Part shown: positions 34,367 to 43,572 of the stretch, one piece after another
Position numbering within the stretch: the stretch's first letter is position 1
Layout of the letters: each line of letters begins with the position of its first letter
DNA from: Elephas maximus indicus
Taxonomy: Eukaryota > Chordata > Mammalia > Proboscidea > Elephantidae
Direction: 5' to 3'
Length of the DNA stretch: 64,000 nucleotides
Assembly: GCF_024166365.1 (NCBI RefSeq)
Contig: NC_064819.1
Location: forward strand, 206,919,293 to 206,983,292
The notes under the pieces: model-generated
What the model was told of the DNA's origin: nothing
Database searches by the model: none
Seen by the model: the letters and a program-made list of their open reading frames with translations, nothing else
Translations under genes and position numbers: made by a program

Positions 34367-34390
34367 TGTATATATATATATATATTCTCT
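34362..34390. repeat. (TA)n microsatellite
   Basis: TATGTATATATATATATATA at the 5' edge of the RTE copy. Confidence 0.9.
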
Positions 34391-35414
34391 AGAGAACCTA
34401 GCCTAAGATACTATGTGTGTATTAGGATATACCTGTAAGTTTATATGTAATATTTCCAACTCCCAGAGATAGAATTTATAAAGATACTGATAATAAAAGG
34501 CAATAATAATGAAAACTTAAAAAAAAATAATAAAATGAGGTATTCTACTTATGTCAGAAGCAACTTACGATGGTGTTGTTGGAAGGGAACCCTGTCATAA
34601 GTCGGGACCCTCTTTTCATAGCTGAGATGTCCTGCCTGCTCAACTTTGAATTCTGCCTTATTTTGGCTTAATAGTATATTTTAGCATTTTCTTTTTCATT
34701 AAAGACTCTTTAAACATCATTTTAAAGACAGTATATTGTCATTCTATAAATGAAGCACCATGTACTTATCTGTTCCTTAGGGTAAACATCTAGATTGTTT
34801 CTAATCCCTTGCCAAACAAGTAATGCAGTGGTTGATGTTTAAATACATAAATCTTTGCCTGTACTTGATTAGTTACTAGGTAGTTATCAATGTGTAAAAT
34901 TACTTGTCAAATGTATGAGTGTTTTAGATATGCTTGATAAATATTATCAAAAATATTTTCAGGAATATTGTACCAATTTATAGTTCCAAAAGCAATGTAT
35001 AAAATTACTCCTTATTATATCATTAAAATAGGTTGCTAGGTTAATGGGAAAAATTGAATCCATTCAACCTTCAAGTGAACTTGAATATTGGTCACTTGTT
35101 TACTTGCCACTTGTATTTTTTCTGTTGTGAAAAAGAATTCATTTTCTTAGTCCCATTATATGATTTGTAAACCATAGTTTATCTGTGTACAGCATTTCTC
35201 ACTACTCGACCCAGGCTCTGAGGGGAAGGGCTCTGGAATAGAACACAGTCAAGTGACTGCCAAGGAATGGAGGCGTCTAGACTTCATGGTAATAATGTAG
35301 AGTTGACATTGAAAGACTGTGGCTGGTATAACAAGAGATTACGAGATTGGATGTTCCAAAATTTCAAGAGGCGCACATTAAACAAAGTACTTGTCACCAT
35401 GGAGTTTACTTTCT
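34391..35414. other. no gene; possible old LINE remnant
   Basis: 34690-35040 has phrases of an old L1/HAL1 complement (CATTCTATAAATGAAGCACC, TAGTTCCAAAAGCAATGTATA). The identity is not secure, and nothing else was recognised. Confidence 0.35.
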
Positions 35415-35787
35415 TTTTAAAACCAAGTTTATTGAGCTATTATTTACTTATAATGAAATTCACCACTTTTAGGTGTACAGTTCTATGATTTTTGATAAAC
35501 CTGTACAGTCATGTAACTAACACCAAAATCACATTATAGTACATTTTCAGCAGTGCAAAACATTCCTCAAAGCCCCTTTGTAGTCATACACTTCTCCCAT
35601 CCCCAGTCCCCAGTAAGCAGTGCTCTGTTTTCAATTTCTATAATTTAGCCTTGTCCTGAATGTCATATAAATAGAATCATTTGAGATGTAGCCTTTTGTG
35701 TCTGGCTTCTTTCACTTAGCACAAGGGCTTTGAGATTTATTTATGCTGTTGCATGGATCTCCAGTTCATTCTGTTTATTTCTGTTAT
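35415..35787 (-). mobile_element. old L1 (L1M-type) 3' part, first section
   Basis: Complement of the L1M 3' region (GGTGTACAGTTCTATGATTTTTG, CCCCAGTCCCCAGTAAGCAG, GTGTCTGGCTTCTTTCACTTAG). It is interrupted by the MLT1 LTR 35788-36220 and three SINEs and continues to about 37100. Confidence 0.8.
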
Positions 35788-36220
35788 GGATTGAACTGTG
35801 CCTCCCCCCACCCCCCAGCTCCCAATCCCCAAGTCCCAGCATCTGTGATTATAACCTTGTTTGGAAATGAGGTCTTTGAAGATGTTATCAGTTAACATGA
35901 AGTCATACTGGAGTAGGGTAGGTCCTGCCCAGCCTGTGTGGTGTACTCATAAAAGAGGGGAAGAAACATGAAAGAAAGATGGCCATGTGAGAACTGAGGC
36001 AGAGATTGCTGTAGCTGCAAGCCAAGGAACATCTGGAGCACCAGAAGCTGGGAGAGGCGTGAAAGGATCTTCCCCTAGGGCCTTCAGAGGGAGCATGGCC
36101 CTGCCAACACCCTGAATTCAGACTTCTAGCCTCCAGAACTGTGAAACAATAAATTTCTGTCATATTAAGCCAACTAGTTTGTGGTACTTTGCTACAGAAG
36201 CCCTAGGGAACTAATATAAT
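35788..36220 (+). mobile_element. MLT1-like LTR inside an old L1
   Basis: TTATGGATTGAACTGTGCCTCC, ATAACCTTGTTTGGAAATGAGG, CAGAAGCTGGGAGAGGCG, CCTCCAGAACTGTGAAACAATAAA, ending CCTAGGGAACTAATA. A polyadenylation-type AATAAA lies at 36149. Confidence 0.85.
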
Positions 36221-36290
36221 CCCTTTGTTTCATGGATGAGCTATAGTTGTTTATCTCTTCACAATTTGATTGTCATTTGGGTTGCATCCA

Positions 36291-36434
36291 GAGTCCAGGT
36301 GGCACAGTGGTTAAGAGCTTGGCTGCTAACCAAAAGGTCTGCAGTATGACTCCACCAGCCATTCCTTGGAAACCCTATGTGATAGTTCTCCTCTGTCCTA
36401 TAAGGTCACTATGAGTCAGAATAGATTTTTGGTA
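36291..36434 (+). mobile_element. tRNA-derived SINE, short form
   Basis: GAGTCCAGGTGGCACAGTGG head with clear A-box-like GGCACAGTGG, AACCAAAAGGTCTGCAGTATG, tail CACTATGAGTCAGAATAG. Confidence 0.87.
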
Positions 36435-36529
36435 ATTATGAATAAAGTTGCTGTAAACATTCTTGTATAGGTTTTTTGTGTGGATGTATGTTTTTCTTTT
36501 GGGTATATATCCCCCTAAGAGTGGGACAA

Positions 36530-36648
36530 GGAGCCCTGGTGGCTCAATGGTTGAAAGCTTGGCTGCTAACTGAAAGATTGATTGGTGGTTCGAATCTACC
36601 CAGTGGTATGCAGTAGGAAGATCTGGCAGTTTGCTTTTATCTGTAAAG
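36530..36648 (+). mobile_element. tRNA-derived SINE, outer copy of a nested pair (5' part)
   Basis: GGAGCCCTGGTGGCTCAATGG head and an intact B-box-like GGTTCGAATC at 36587-36596; these match the tRNA-like internal Pol III promoter. It is interrupted at TAAAGATT by a reverse SINE and resumes at 36849 with CCCTACGGGGCAGTTC. Confidence 0.88.
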
Positions 36649-36848
36649 ATTAAACCAAAACCCATTGGTCGAGTCAAATTCCAACTCAGAGTGACCCTAT
36701 AGGACAGAGTAAAACTGCCCCATAGGGTTTCCAAGGCTGTGATCTTTATGGAAGCAGACTGCCACACCTTTCTCCAATGGAGCAGCTGGTGAGTTTGAAC
36801 CACCCACCTTTCGGTTAGCAGCCAAGCACTTAACCACTGTACCACCAA
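36649..36848 (-). mobile_element. tRNA-derived SINE inserted in another SINE
   Basis: Reverse long-form copy: AAACCAAAACCCATTGGTCG at its left, TCGGTTAGCAGCCAAGCAC and CACTGTACCACCA at its right. It cleanly splits the plus-strand SINE at 36530-36935. Confidence 0.9.
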
Positions 36849-36935
36849 TAAACCCTACGGGGCAGTTCTACTCTGTCACATGGAGTCTCTATAAGTCAAA
36901 ATTGACTCAACAGCACCCAACAACAATACAACAAA
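36849..36935 (+). mobile_element. tRNA-derived SINE, outer copy (3' part)
   Basis: ATAAACCCTACGGGGCAGTTC, CATGGAGTCTCTATAAGTC, ending CAGCACCCAACAACAATAC, an RTE-like AAC tail. Confidence 0.87.
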
Positions 36936-37364
36936 GGAGTGGGATGGCTGGATCATACATTAAGTGTTTGTTTAACTAGTAAGAAACTGCCAAATTATTT
37001 TCCAAAGTGGCTGAACCATTTTGCATTCCCACCAACGGTGTATAAGAGTTCTGGTTGCTCTGTATCTTTGCCAGTATTTGGTCAGGTTTAAAAAAAAAAA
37101 AAAAAGTATATACCATCATATTAAGTGTGGAGCTCATATTTTATTGGGAAACATCAGATTAATCAGTAGTATTATTTTCCAGTCTCTCACACTTCCTTTT
37201 AGATCAAGAGAAACTGAATCAGTCCATCCAATTATGATGAATAGGGGGCCTTCTTGGAGTCACTTTGGTGCTTCTAATTGTGGGCTATTTTCTGTGGAGT
37301 TCAGACAAACGTTTGCTACTCACAAGTAGCTAGGAGTATGTTGTGTATTAGGAGGGCATGTACA

Positions 37365-37415
37365 GGATCACTATGAATCAGAATCAACTCTAAGGCAATG
37401 TTTTTTTTTTTTGGT
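37365..37415 (+). mobile_element. SINE 3' fragment
   Basis: Only the tail ATCACTATGAATCAGAATCAACTC followed by T12 and GGTTT remains. Confidence 0.65.
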
Positions 37416-37656
37416 TTGTGCACTGAGGTGGGGAAGTGGGAGGGATAAGCTTTTTATTAGTATGTGGTCTGATAAGAGCTGAAAACCTTGGGGAGTTCCT
37501 GAGAAAAATCTTTGCTCCAGGATGACTCATCAGGATGTGTTGTTGTTATGGATACTGGAAACCAGGAGATAGTTTAGGAGGTTAATCAGTAATCAAGGAG
37601 CCTGAACTGGTTTGTAGTGTCATATTCGTAAAGGCCAGGAAGGGTGGGTATGATTA

Positions 37657-37833
37657 AAAAACAAAACAAATCAAAACCAAACCAAGCCTCTTGTTGAGTT
37701 GATTTCGACTCACAGAGACCTCGTAGGACAGAGTAGAACTGCCCCATAGCATTTCCAAGGAGCGGCTGGTGGATTCAAACTGCCTCCCTTTTGGTTAGCA
37801 TCCGAGCTCTTAATCACTGTGCCACCAAGGCTC
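37657..37833 (-). mobile_element. tRNA-derived SINE, short form
   Basis: AAACCAAACCAAGCCTCTTG at the tail side, CACTGTGCCACCAAGGCTC at the head side. Flanking TGGGTATGATTA (37645) and TGGATATGATAA (37834) look like a target duplication. Confidence 0.88.
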
Positions 37834-38129
37834 TGGATATGATAAAGGGATTATCTAAATTAATAGGTGAATGTTCGTGTGAGGGTAAATAAGGAGTTGA
37901 TATGTTTGAAGTTTTACATTTAAATGATAAGGAAAAGAATCTCAAAAACTGTTGTGAAATGGCATTTTACAAAGTCCCCATATTGCTGAATCCAATAGTT
38001 AGGCAATTCTCCAGCTGCATTTTACCTGATTTATCGACACTATTGTCACAGGTAGTTTCCCCCTTCTTTCTTCTCTTAACTTTAGGATACTACACCATTT
38101 TCATTCCCCTTCTATAACACTGGATGCTT

Positions 38130-38288
38130 CTTCTTATTCTCCTTTGTTGATTCCTCCTCATGCCCTAAACCTGTAAATATTTATATCTCTGTCTTAAACC
38201 TTTTTCTTGAACCCCGTGTTTGCACATCTAATTACTTACTCGACATTTCCACTTGGGTTTCTAATAGACGTTTCATATATAACATATC
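38130..38288 (+). mobile_element. L2 LINE, first part
   Basis: ATCTAATTACTTACTCGACATTTCCACTTGGG is the L2 phrase usually followed by the block found after the LTR at 38830. The LTR 38289-38824 splits it. Confidence 0.6.
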
Positions 38289-38824
38289 TGTCTTAGTCAT
38301 CTAGTGCTGCTGTAACAGAAATACCACAAGGGAATGGCTTCAACAAACAGAAGTTTATTCTCTCATAGTCTAGTAGGCTAGAGGTTTGAATTCAGGGCTT
38401 CAGCTCCAGAGGGAAGCTTTCTCTCTCTGTCAGATCTGGGGGAAGCAGATCTGGGGGAAGGTCCTTGTCATCAGTCTTCCCCTGATCTAGGAGCTTCTCA
38501 GCACAGGAACCCCAGGTCTAAAGGACATGCTCTGTTCCCAGCGCTGCTTTCTTGGTGTTATGAGGTCCCCATGTCTCTGCTTGCTTCTCTCTTCTATATC
38601 TCAAAAGAGATTGGCTTAAAACACAGCCTAATCTTGTTGATTGATTCCTGCCTCATTAACATAACTGCCACTAATCTCACCTCATTAACATCATAGAGAT
38701 AGCATTTACAACACACAGGAAAATCACATCAGGTAATAAAATGGTGGACAATCACACAATAGTGGGAATCATGGCCTAGCCAACTTGACCCATATTTTTT
38801 GGGGACACAACTCAACCCATGACA
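38289..38824 (-). mobile_element. MaLR/MLT1-like solo LTR inside an L2
   Basis: 536 bp with exact 5-bp duplications ATATC (38284-38288 and 38825-38829). Starts TGTCTTAGTCATCTAGTGCTG and ends CATGACA. It has a local duplication of AGATCTGGGGGAAG near 38430-38460. Confidence 0.9.
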
Positions 38825-38829
38825 ATATC

Positions 38830-39290
38830 CACAACCAACCTGTTGATTTCCACCACCTCCTGCACAATCCCAAGCCTGTGTCTCTTGCAGTCTTCCTCCA
38901 TTCTTCTAAAAGCTCAGACCCCAAAACTTGAGGTCACTCTTAACTTCTCTCTTTCTCACACACTGCATCCTATCCAGCAGCACATGCTTTTGGCTTTACC
39001 TTCAAAGTATGCTAGAATAAGGCCATTTCTCTCTGCCTCTATTGCTACTAGCCTGGTCACCACTACCTCCTGATTGGATTGCTGCTTTCTCCCTGTTTTC
39101 ATCTTGCCCTCTTTGATCTATCCTAAAAGTAGTAGCCAGAGTGATTTACAAGAAAAACAATCAGTTCTTTTCAGTCTTCTGTTCAAAACCTTTCAATGGT
39201 GTCCCATCTTATTCAGAGTAAAAATTAAAAGCACCTACTTACTTACAATGATCAATGGCTAAAAGACACTACAGCAATTGACCCGTTGCT
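38830..39290 (+). mobile_element. L2 LINE, second part
   Basis: CAGACCCCAAAACTTGAGGTCACTC, CCAGAGTGATTTACAAG, TCTTCTGTTCAAAACCTTTC, CAGAGTAAAAATTAAAAGC follow L2 order. Confidence 0.68.
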
Positions 39291-39292
39291 AT

Positions 39293-39376
39293 TGCTCTGA
39301 CTCAGGACTGGCTACATAATTTGCAAGGCCCAGTGTAAAATGAAAAATGCAAAACCCTTGTTCAAAAATTATTAAG
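39293..39376. mobile_element. old MER-like repeat, split (left part)
   Basis: ATAATTTGCAAGGCCCAGTGTAAAATG then TTGTTCAAAAATTATTAAGAA. The same AAAAYTATTAAGAA phrase recurs at 41447 with the expected continuation (AAAGCATTAAACCAAACCAAG), so about 2 kb was inserted with a 14-bp duplication. Confidence 0.5.
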
Positions 39377-40045
39377 AACATGGATATTCAGAGCAGCTCT
39401 ACTTATAGTTGCTAAAAATTGGAAGTAACCAAGATGTCCTTTGATTGGTGAATGGATATTATGATATATCCATACAATGGACTATTATTGAGCAATAAAA
39501 AGAAATGAGTCATCAAGTCATGAAAAGACATGGAGGAACTTTAATTGCGTATTGCAAGTGAAAGAAGTCAGTCTGAGAAAGCTACACACTGCATAATTTC
39601 AACTATATGACATTGTGGAAAAGGGAAAATTGTAGAGACAGATTGCCATGGTTCAGGTTGGGAGGGTTGGGAGAGGGGATGAATAGGTGAAGCAAGGACA
39701 TTTTTAGGGCAATAGTTTAGGAACTATTTTGTGTGATACTATAATGGTGGATACATAACATTATGAATTCATCAAAACCCGTAGAATTATACAACACAGA
39801 GGCTGGACTTTAATGTAACTGTGGACTTCATTTAATGATTATGTATCAACATTTGTTCTTCAATTTGTTCTTCAATCGTGACGAATATACCACACTAATG
39901 CAAGATATAAATAATGGGGGAAGCTGTGTGTTGGGGGCACAAAGGAGGCATATGGAAACTCTGTATTTTCTGTTCAATTTTTCTGAACACCTAAAACTGT
40001 TTTAAAAAATAGTCTATTAATTAAAACACACACACACGTGCACAC
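39377..40045 (+). mobile_element. old L1 (L1M-type) 3' end
   Basis: Plus-strand L1 end: TTGGAAGTAACCAAGATGTCC, GATTGGTGAATGGATATTATG, CTTGAGTG-like GTGAAAGAAGTCAGTCTGAG, and an end after AACACCTAAAACTGTTTTAAAAAATA with a CA-rich tail. Confidence 0.78.
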
Positions 40046-40259
40046 ACAATCCAGAACTCTTTGAGGGCTCTGCACGAATCCTAGATCTTGTCTAACCCTT
40101 TTACAGGGTTCACAAACCTTCATGGCTTGCCCCTTTGGCCTATCTAGCATGTCTCCTACAGATTGTTGCAATGGTCCCAGTTTCCAGAATGCCCGACATT
40201 TTCTCCTGTCTCATCTTTCCGAAACTTGTCTCTGCATTTACATGTACATGTGTCCATAG

Positions 40260-40350
40260 ACCCTATGGGGCAGTTCTACTCTGTCCTGGAGGGTCGTTAT
40301 GAGTTGAAATCGATTTGATGGCAACAGTTTTTTTTTTTTTTTTTCTTTTT
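40260..40350 (+). mobile_element. SINE 3' fragment
   Basis: CCTATGGGGCAGTTCTACTC, GGGTCGTTATGAGTTGAAATC, then T17 and CTTTTTGG. 5' truncated. Confidence 0.8.
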
Positions 40351-40689
40351 GGTGCCCATAGAAAACACATAATGTTTTGTTGTCTTACCTTTTTTATAAA
40401 ATGCATCTTCAACTTGTTTTTGGCATTCAAGGAGATGCCTTGGAAACCTTTCTGTGTCAGGATATAGAACCATAAATGAAGCTGGTTTGTTCTTTGTAAC
40501 CACCACACACATAATATTCCACAGGAAAAGTTTTGCCCCAGTTTCTTTAGCTGTTGCTCAAGCCATTGGTATCTAGATGGCTTCCAATTTTTTCACTGTA
40601 AAAATTATCCTGCAATAAACATATGAAGGTATTTCTCTAGGACAAATACAGGCAAGAAGTGGAATTGCTGTGGCATAGCATGTGACCCT

Positions 40690-41325
40690 TAAAAAATATT
40701 ATAGGAAAATATGTATGACATAAAGTTTGTCATTTTAACTATTTTTAAGTGTACAGTTCAGTGTCAGTCTGGACATTCACAATGTTGTGTAACCGTCACC
40801 AGAATTTATTTCCAAAAGTTTTTCATCATCCCAAACAGAAACTCTATTCATCAAGCAATAACTCACCATTCCTCCCTGCCCTCAACCCCTGGTAATTTCT
40901 AATCTACTTTCTATGTATTTGCTTATTCTAGATATTTCAGGTCAGCCAAGGCAAGGGAAACTCTCAATGAGATGAATTGACACAATCACCACGACAATGG
41001 ACTCAAATATACCAATGATCATGAAGATGGCACAGGACTGGGCAGTGTTTCAGTTCTGTTACACTTCAAGTTGCCACGACTCAGAGCCAACTTGATGGCA
41101 ACTAATAACGACAGAGATTTCATATAAGTGGAGTCATAAAATATTTGTCATTTTGCGTCTGGCTTATTTCGCTTAGCATAATGTTTTCAAGGTTCATCCA
41201 TGGAGTAACGTGTATTAGAACTTCATCCCTTTTTATAGCTGAATAGTTCTCATTGTATGGATATTCCACATTTTGTTTCTCCATTCCTCTGTTGATGGAC
41301 ACTTGGCTGGTTTCTACTTTTTGTG
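40690..41325 (-). mobile_element. old L1 (L1M-type) 3' part, split by RTE
   Basis: Complement features GTGTACAGTTCAGTGTCAGTC, CATCATCCCAAACAGAAACTC, GGCTTATTTCGCTTAGCATAATG, CATTCCTCTGTTGATGGACAC. The RTE end at 40941-41112 interrupts it, with AGATATTTCA / AGAGATTTCA on the two sides. Confidence 0.8.
40941..41112 (+). mobile_element. RTE LINE 3' UTR and tail
   Basis: GGCAAGGGAAACTCTCAATGAG, ATGGACTCAAATATACCAATG, then GCCACGACTCAGAGCCAAC and CAACTAATAACGACAG. Short 5'-truncated insertion. Confidence 0.85.
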
Positions 41326-41770
41326 TGCCCATTTTTTACTTTAATGAACTCAGCCCCCATCTGTTTCCATTCACCTACAGTTTCCTTAGCTCAGGGACTG
41401 ACCCCACCTTGGCTGTCTGGAAAGCCCAGCCCCCATCTTCAGCTTAAAAAACAAAACTATTAAGAATTTCAAAGTAGCAGAAGCAAAGCATTAAACCAAA
41501 CCAAGGGCCCTCCTCGGACTTACTGTTCTATTGTTCTTTCTCTTGCTTCCTCTGCTTCAGCTCTAACGGCTTCCTTACATTTCTTGAATGTGGTAGTCAG
41601 GCTCCAACCTTACATTCTGTTTCCTCTGCTTGACTCAATCTTCCCCCCTATACCCACAGGGCTCATTTCTTTGTTTCCTTTAGATCTCTGCTCAAATGTC
41701 TATTGACAGTCACAGGGAAATTGGGAAGGGGTTGTTTGGGGAATAATATGATACAGCTTAGTCCTATTTG
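41326..41770. other. end of split MER-like repeat; otherwise nothing seen
   Basis: 41436-41525 continues the repeat begun at 39293. 41526-41770 is pyrimidine-rich, perhaps an L2-type remnant, without an ORF of note. Confidence 0.4.
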
Positions 41771-41976
41771 TAGGAGTCCCTGGGCGGCATGAATAGTTAA
41801 GTGCTCGACTACTTGCCAATAGGTTGGAGGTTCCAACCCACCCAGAGGCACCTCAGAAGACAGGCCTGGCTATATACTTCCAAAAGATCACAGCCTTGAA
41901 AACCCTATGGAGTACAGTTCTACTCTACACACATGAGATTGCCATGAGTTGGAGCATACTCGAGGTCAACTAAAAA
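41771..41976 (+). mobile_element. tRNA-derived SINE, diverged long form
   Basis: AGGAGTCCCTGGGCGGCATGAA head (GGGYGGCRYRAA variant), AGAAGACAGGCCTGGCTAT, tail GATTGCCATGAGTTGGAGC. Confidence 0.82.
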
Positions 41977-42231
41977 ACCAACAGTCCTATTTGCAGAATC
42001 ATAGAGCTATACCATTTAGACTTTAGAGATCATTTAAATCTATTTATTTCCAGGATTAAAAAAGCAAAAACTGAGGACAAAGGAAATTAAACGCCCATCG
42101 AAATTTATACAACTACTTGTTATGAGATGTGAGTGTGACATTCAAAAGAGAAGCACCCAGGTAGAAGCTAGGATACACAGAGAAGTAGCGCAGGGACAGG
42201 TCGGTCGCAGCCAGTCTGTAAAGTCTTATAG

Positions 42232-42290
42232 GCATGGCCGGATTAAGGCATGTGAGGGCCCTAACCACCATAATCTGTGGTGCCCCCTTC
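42232..42290. other. candidate hAT terminal sequence
   Basis: CATGGCCGGATTAAGGCATG followed by GGGCCCTAACC resembles terminal inverted repeats of hAT-Tip100-like transposons. It lies on the expected (3') side of the hAT transposase remnant at 43013-52100. A matching right terminus and an 8-bp duplication were not found. Confidence 0.35.
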
Positions 42291-42326
42291 TCTGCTTACT
42301 CATGCCTTCCAATGGGATATGTGAGT

Positions 42327-42362
42327 TTTTTATATGTATGTGTGTGTATATATATGTATATA

Positions 42363-42400
<38 letters not shown>
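42327..42400. repeat. (TG)n microsatellite, split by a SINE
   Basis: About 70 bp of TG with TATA interruptions. A further (GT)n run at 42624-42638 lies beyond the SINE at 42403-42618, suggesting that the SINE entered the microsatellite. Confidence 0.85.
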
Positions 42401-42402
42401 AA

Positions 42403-42618
42403 GGAGCCCTGGTGCTGCAGTGGTTAAAGTGCTAGGCTGCTGATCAAAATGTCGGCCTTTTGAACCCACCAGCTGCCTCTGCAGGAGGAAGATGTGGCAG
42501 CCTGCTTCCGTAAAGATTTACAGCCTTAGTAACCCTATGGGGCAGTTCCACTCTGTCCTATAGGATCACTGTGAGTTGGAATCGACTCAACGGCAGCGGG
42601 TTTGGTTTGTTTTTTGGT
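42403..42618 (+). mobile_element. tRNA-derived SINE, long form
   Basis: GGAGCCCTGGTGCTGCAGTGG head, CAGCCTGCTTCCGTAAAGATT middle, tail GGATCACTGTGAGTTGGAATC and GGGTTTGGTTTG end. Complete from head to tail. Confidence 0.9.
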
Positions 42619-43012
42619 ATAAATGTGTGTGTGTGTGTTTTAGCTATCATGATGTAACTTCTTCTTAAATGTGACTAATATTAGCAATTGAATGCAAAAG
42701 TTGTATATGCCATTTTAGAGGAGCGAGATGAACTGGATTATAAAATTTTTTAATGGATATGGGATACTAAGATTTTTACTGTTTACCACATTTTCTACAA
42801 AAAGAATATCCCACGTATTCTTCAACAATGAAAATGAGTCAGTGAACTTAATTGTTCCAATAATCAATATAAAATTCTGTTGAACTCCCACAATGAAAAA
42901 TTGATTTTTACCAATTTTGCTTTAAATGATGCTTATATCATAATAAGTGCTATAATAATAAATGAACAAATGAAAATATGTCATAAAAGAAAATTTAATG
43001 ATCAGAAAAAAA
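42619..43012. other. AT-rich 3' flank of the hAT remnant
   Basis: No ORF or repeat is recognised. Being between the transposase stop and the candidate terminal sequence, it is probably the 3' non-coding part of the hAT element. Confidence 0.4.
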
Positions 43013-43342
43013 TTACAGAAAATTAGTGTAATTTATTTTTAGACAGATCTTTTTCATCTCTAACATGTTGTACTTAAAAACATTTCTATCCTTTGCTCTT
43101 ACAAATTCTTCATTGATTTTGTCACAATTAAGCTGCTGAACCGTATCTACTTCCATACATAATAAGGATAATGAATCGGGTCTTTCTAGACTCATTGTTG
43201 TGCACTCAGGGTTTTTGAGTATCTCTAGGAATGAAAATGAGGATTCTGTTGTGCAGTTTGTGATTATTGAAGTTAGGAATATGCATAAGGCAATTTCAAC
43301 ATTAGGAAATATGCATGGTATTTTATCTTCTATTATGGAATT
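43013..43342 (-). pseudogene. hAT transposase-like C-terminal dimerisation domain
   Basis: An uninterrupted stretch of about 110 codons on the minus strand with the features of the hAT family C-terminal dimerisation region: IFPNVEIALCIFLTS, then TTESSFSFLEILKNP (the usual ERSFS.LK.IK motif), TMSLERPDSLSLLCMEVD and INEEFVRAKDRN. Residue changes in the ESSFSFL motif are mild. It resembles ZMYM-type or hAT-Tip100 proteins. The gene continues upstream at 47563 after the SINE (43343-43550) and RTE (43573-47553) insertions. Confidence 0.75.
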
Positions 43343-43550
43343 TGGAGCTGTGGTGGCACAGTCGTTAAAGCATTCGGCTGCTAACCAAAAGGTTGGCGGT
43401 TTGAACCTGCAGCTGCTCTATGGGAGAAAGATGTGGTACTCTGCTTCCGTACAGATTTACAGCCTTGGAAACTCTATTGGGCAGTTCTACTCTGGCCTGT
43501 AGGGTCATTATGAGTCTGAATCAACTCAATGGCCATGAGTTTGGTTTTAG
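43343..43550 (+). mobile_element. tRNA-derived SINE, long form
   Basis: GGAGCTGTGGTGGCACAGTCG head to GTTTGGTTTTAG end. TATTATGGAATT (43331-43342) and TATTACAGAATT (43551-43562) are its target duplications, placed inside the hAT remnant. Confidence 0.9.
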
Positions 43551-43572
43551 TATTACAGAATTACACATGCCT

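Larger units (their letters stand above)
36221..37100 (-). mobile_element. old L1 (L1M-type), remaining sections
   Basis: L1 resumes at 36221 (GTTTCATGGATGAGCTATAG), at 36436 (GAATAAAGTTGCTGTAAACATTC) and at 36936 (GAGTGGGATGGCTGGATCAT to CCACCAACGGTGTATAAGAG). SINEs at 36291-36434 and 36530-36935 lie between. Confidence 0.78.

Noticed and set aside
36587..36596. tRNA gene suggested by the A-box and B-box
   Set aside because: The boxes belong to the tRNA-like head of the SINE; the acceptor and anticodon arms do not form a full cloverleaf.
42327..42638. TG repeat as a regulatory Z-DNA element
   Set aside because: Such microsatellites are common in mammals, and this one is split by a SINE. 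No nearby gene supports a role.
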